Shown here one piece after another: positions 62,976 to 64,000 of a stretch of 64,000 bases of DNA. The stretch comes from Porphyromonas gulae DSM 15663 (lineage in GTDB: Bacteria > Bacteroidota > Bacteroidia > Bacteroidales > Porphyromonadaceae): the NCBI RefSeq assembly GCF_000378065.1, contig NZ_KB899149.1:62001-126000 (forward strand), given 5' to 3'. The position numbers and the translations under genes were made by a program. The notes below the pieces were generated by a model, which was not told the origin of the DNA, searched no databases, and saw only the letters and a program-made list of their open reading frames with translations. Position 1 is the first letter of the stretch. Every line of letters starts with the position of its first letter.

Positions 62976-64000
62976 TTAGTTTCTCATCGCCTCCACCGCG
63001 GGGATTCGTACGGCTTTGCGGGCAGGCTGGTATCCTGCTATGGCACCGCTTACTACCATGACTATCAGAGCTAACAGGGCAGTGCTCAGATCGATGCTCG
63101 GATCTCGGAAGAGCGTCAGCGTTATTCCCTCTACCTGTCTGCTTCCCACACCGGTAGTCTGTACCCAGTGCGATACGAACTCCATCAGACCAACGCCGGC
63201 CACCAAGCCGATCAGTCCGGAAAGCAGTGTGACCACTACCGCCTCTGTCAGAATCATATGGATGATAGCCCTTGGCTTGGCTCCCAATGCTTTGCGAATG
63301 CCTATTTCGCGCTGTCTTTCATTGACGGTCACTTGCATGATATTGGCCACTCCGATAATCCCGATGACAAGGGTGCTCAGCCCGATAATCCAGAGAAAAA
63401 CATCCATGCCGTTGAATATCTTGTCCATCATTTTCATGTCCGTCACCGGTGCATCGACATAGGGCACTTCCATATCGGTAGGATCATAGCCCTTGCGGAA
63501 GGCCAGTTGCCGATTGAGTCGCACTTTCAGTCTCTCCACATCCGCCTCGGTTCGCACCGTCGGGCAGTTCATGAATAGCGTACAGTCCAGACCGAATCCC
63601 TTGCCAAAAACACCTGAATAGGTGGCGAAAGGAATGTAGTTGGGGCTGAATTGCCCCTGTTCGCCTTTGCAGACGCCTACCACGAGGCAAGGGATTTGGG
63701 ACAGATTTACGTATTTCCCTATGGGTGAAACACCTTCCCCGAATAAGACATTGGCCGTCTGTTCGCACAGGACTATTACTTTTCTCTTCATGGCATCGTC
63801 CGATGTGGAGAGGAAACGTCCTTGGAGCAGATGCGTCTTGACCATATTGCCGTATTCTCCGGATACGGCTTTCGTAGGAGTGGAGTGTGTCCGATCCTCA
63901 TACTGTACGTCGTAGCTCCACTGGTTGGTATAGTATGCCGCACCTTCGATCAGATCGGGATTGAGCTTGACCAGATAGTCGCAGTCAGCAGGTGTCAGCT
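62976..64000 (-). CDS. MacB-like FtsX-type ABC transporter permease (partial, start outside the window)
   Basis: The frame stays open to the right edge: before the ATG at 63845 the sequence reads YEDRTHSTPTKAVSGEYGN and further upstream without a stop, so the true start lies beyond 64000. The visible 341 residues include part of the MacB-PCD domain, then the helices MDVFLWIIGLSTLVIGIIGVANIM and the coupling motif ERQREIGIRKALGAKPRAI, and an end of PARKAVRIPAVEAMRN. It is a paralogue of the next permease and should form a heterodimer with it. The ATP-binding subunit is not in this window and is expected upstream. Confidence 0.9.
   Translation of the reverse strand, partial: LTPADCDYLVKLNPDLIEGAAYYTNQWSYDVQYEDRTHSTPTKAVSGEYGNMVKTHLLQGRFLSTSDDAMKRKVIVLCEQTANVLFGEGVSPIGKYVNLSQIPCLVVGVCKGEQGQFSPNYIPFATYSGVFGKGFGLDCTLFMNCPTVRTEADVERLKVRLNRQLAFRKGYDPTDMEVPYVDAPVTDMKMMDKIFNGMDVFLWIIGLSTLVIGIIGVANIMQVTVNERQREIGIRKALGAKPRAIIHMILTEAVVVTLLSGLIGLVAGVGLMEFVSHWVQTTGVGSRQVEGITLTLFRDPSIDLSTALLALIVMVVSGAIAGYQPARKAVRIPAVEAMRN

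Overview
The window comes from a Bacteroidales chromosome and most likely from Porphyromonas gingivalis or a very close relative. The evidence is several genes with TTG/TAnnTTTG promoters of the Bacteroidota type, a C10 (PrtT-like) protease with a type IX secretion tail, an Mfa1-like fimbrillin with a lipobox, a putative glycine-lipid cassette, and a dCMP deaminase - CtpA - dnaN - CoaBC - RecN neighbourhood that matches my recollection of P. gingivalis. The species call is inference; no database was searched.

Layout. 1-5.0 kb: the end of a K+ channel, a minus-strand HU-like protein / amidase / small membrane protein group, an outer-membrane barrel, and a two-gene AAA ATPase + RloB (AbiL-type) putative phage-defence operon with its own promoter. 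5.2-11.7 kb: envelope lipoproteins and a barrel, L-serine dehydratase and a GH27 glycosidase. 11.7-16.4 kb: DEAD-box helicase, SIS protein, M16 peptidase, sugar acetyltransferase. 16.4-21.4 kb: a minus-strand run reading cysS, patatin, glycosyltransferase 2, Mfa-like fimbrillin. 21.6-25.2 kb: nhaA, two acyltransferases that look like GlsA/GlsB, and YraN. 25.6-29.4 kb: urocanase and two putative methyltransferases with a small reading frame between them.

29.4-34.9 kb is the accessory island and the most interesting part. It holds a repeat-rich non-coding stretch, then a 959-residue LRR-Roc-COR-TIR protein translationally coupled to a small multi-pass membrane protein, then an AAA_14/DUF4143 ATPase. 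The leader of the DUF4143 gene (promoter, TGAGTA/TACTCA operator-like palindrome and first codons) is duplicated in front of the Roco-TIR gene, where only a stub of about ten codons of the old ATPase remains. I read the Roco-TIR + membrane pair as a candidate NLR-like immune module that replaced one copy of a duplicated ATPase locus.

35.0-48.7 kb is housekeeping: glycerate kinase, flavodoxin + DUF2023, dCMP deaminase, CtpA protease, folate cyclo-ligase, dnaN, a DnaQ-like exonuclease, CoaBC, a DUF4835 (PorD-type) protein, RecN, an RlmB-type methyltransferase, RidA and an exported C1 aminopeptidase. 48.8-64.0 kb is all minus strand: M3 peptidase, DUF3943 protein, C10 protease with type IX tail, GH95 fucosidase, GH110 alpha-galactosidase, and a TolC / HlyD / two-FtsX-permease export system that runs off the right edge. 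GH95 and GH110 together suggest trimming of blood-group-type host glycans. I saw no rRNA, tRNA, CRISPR array or insertion sequence.
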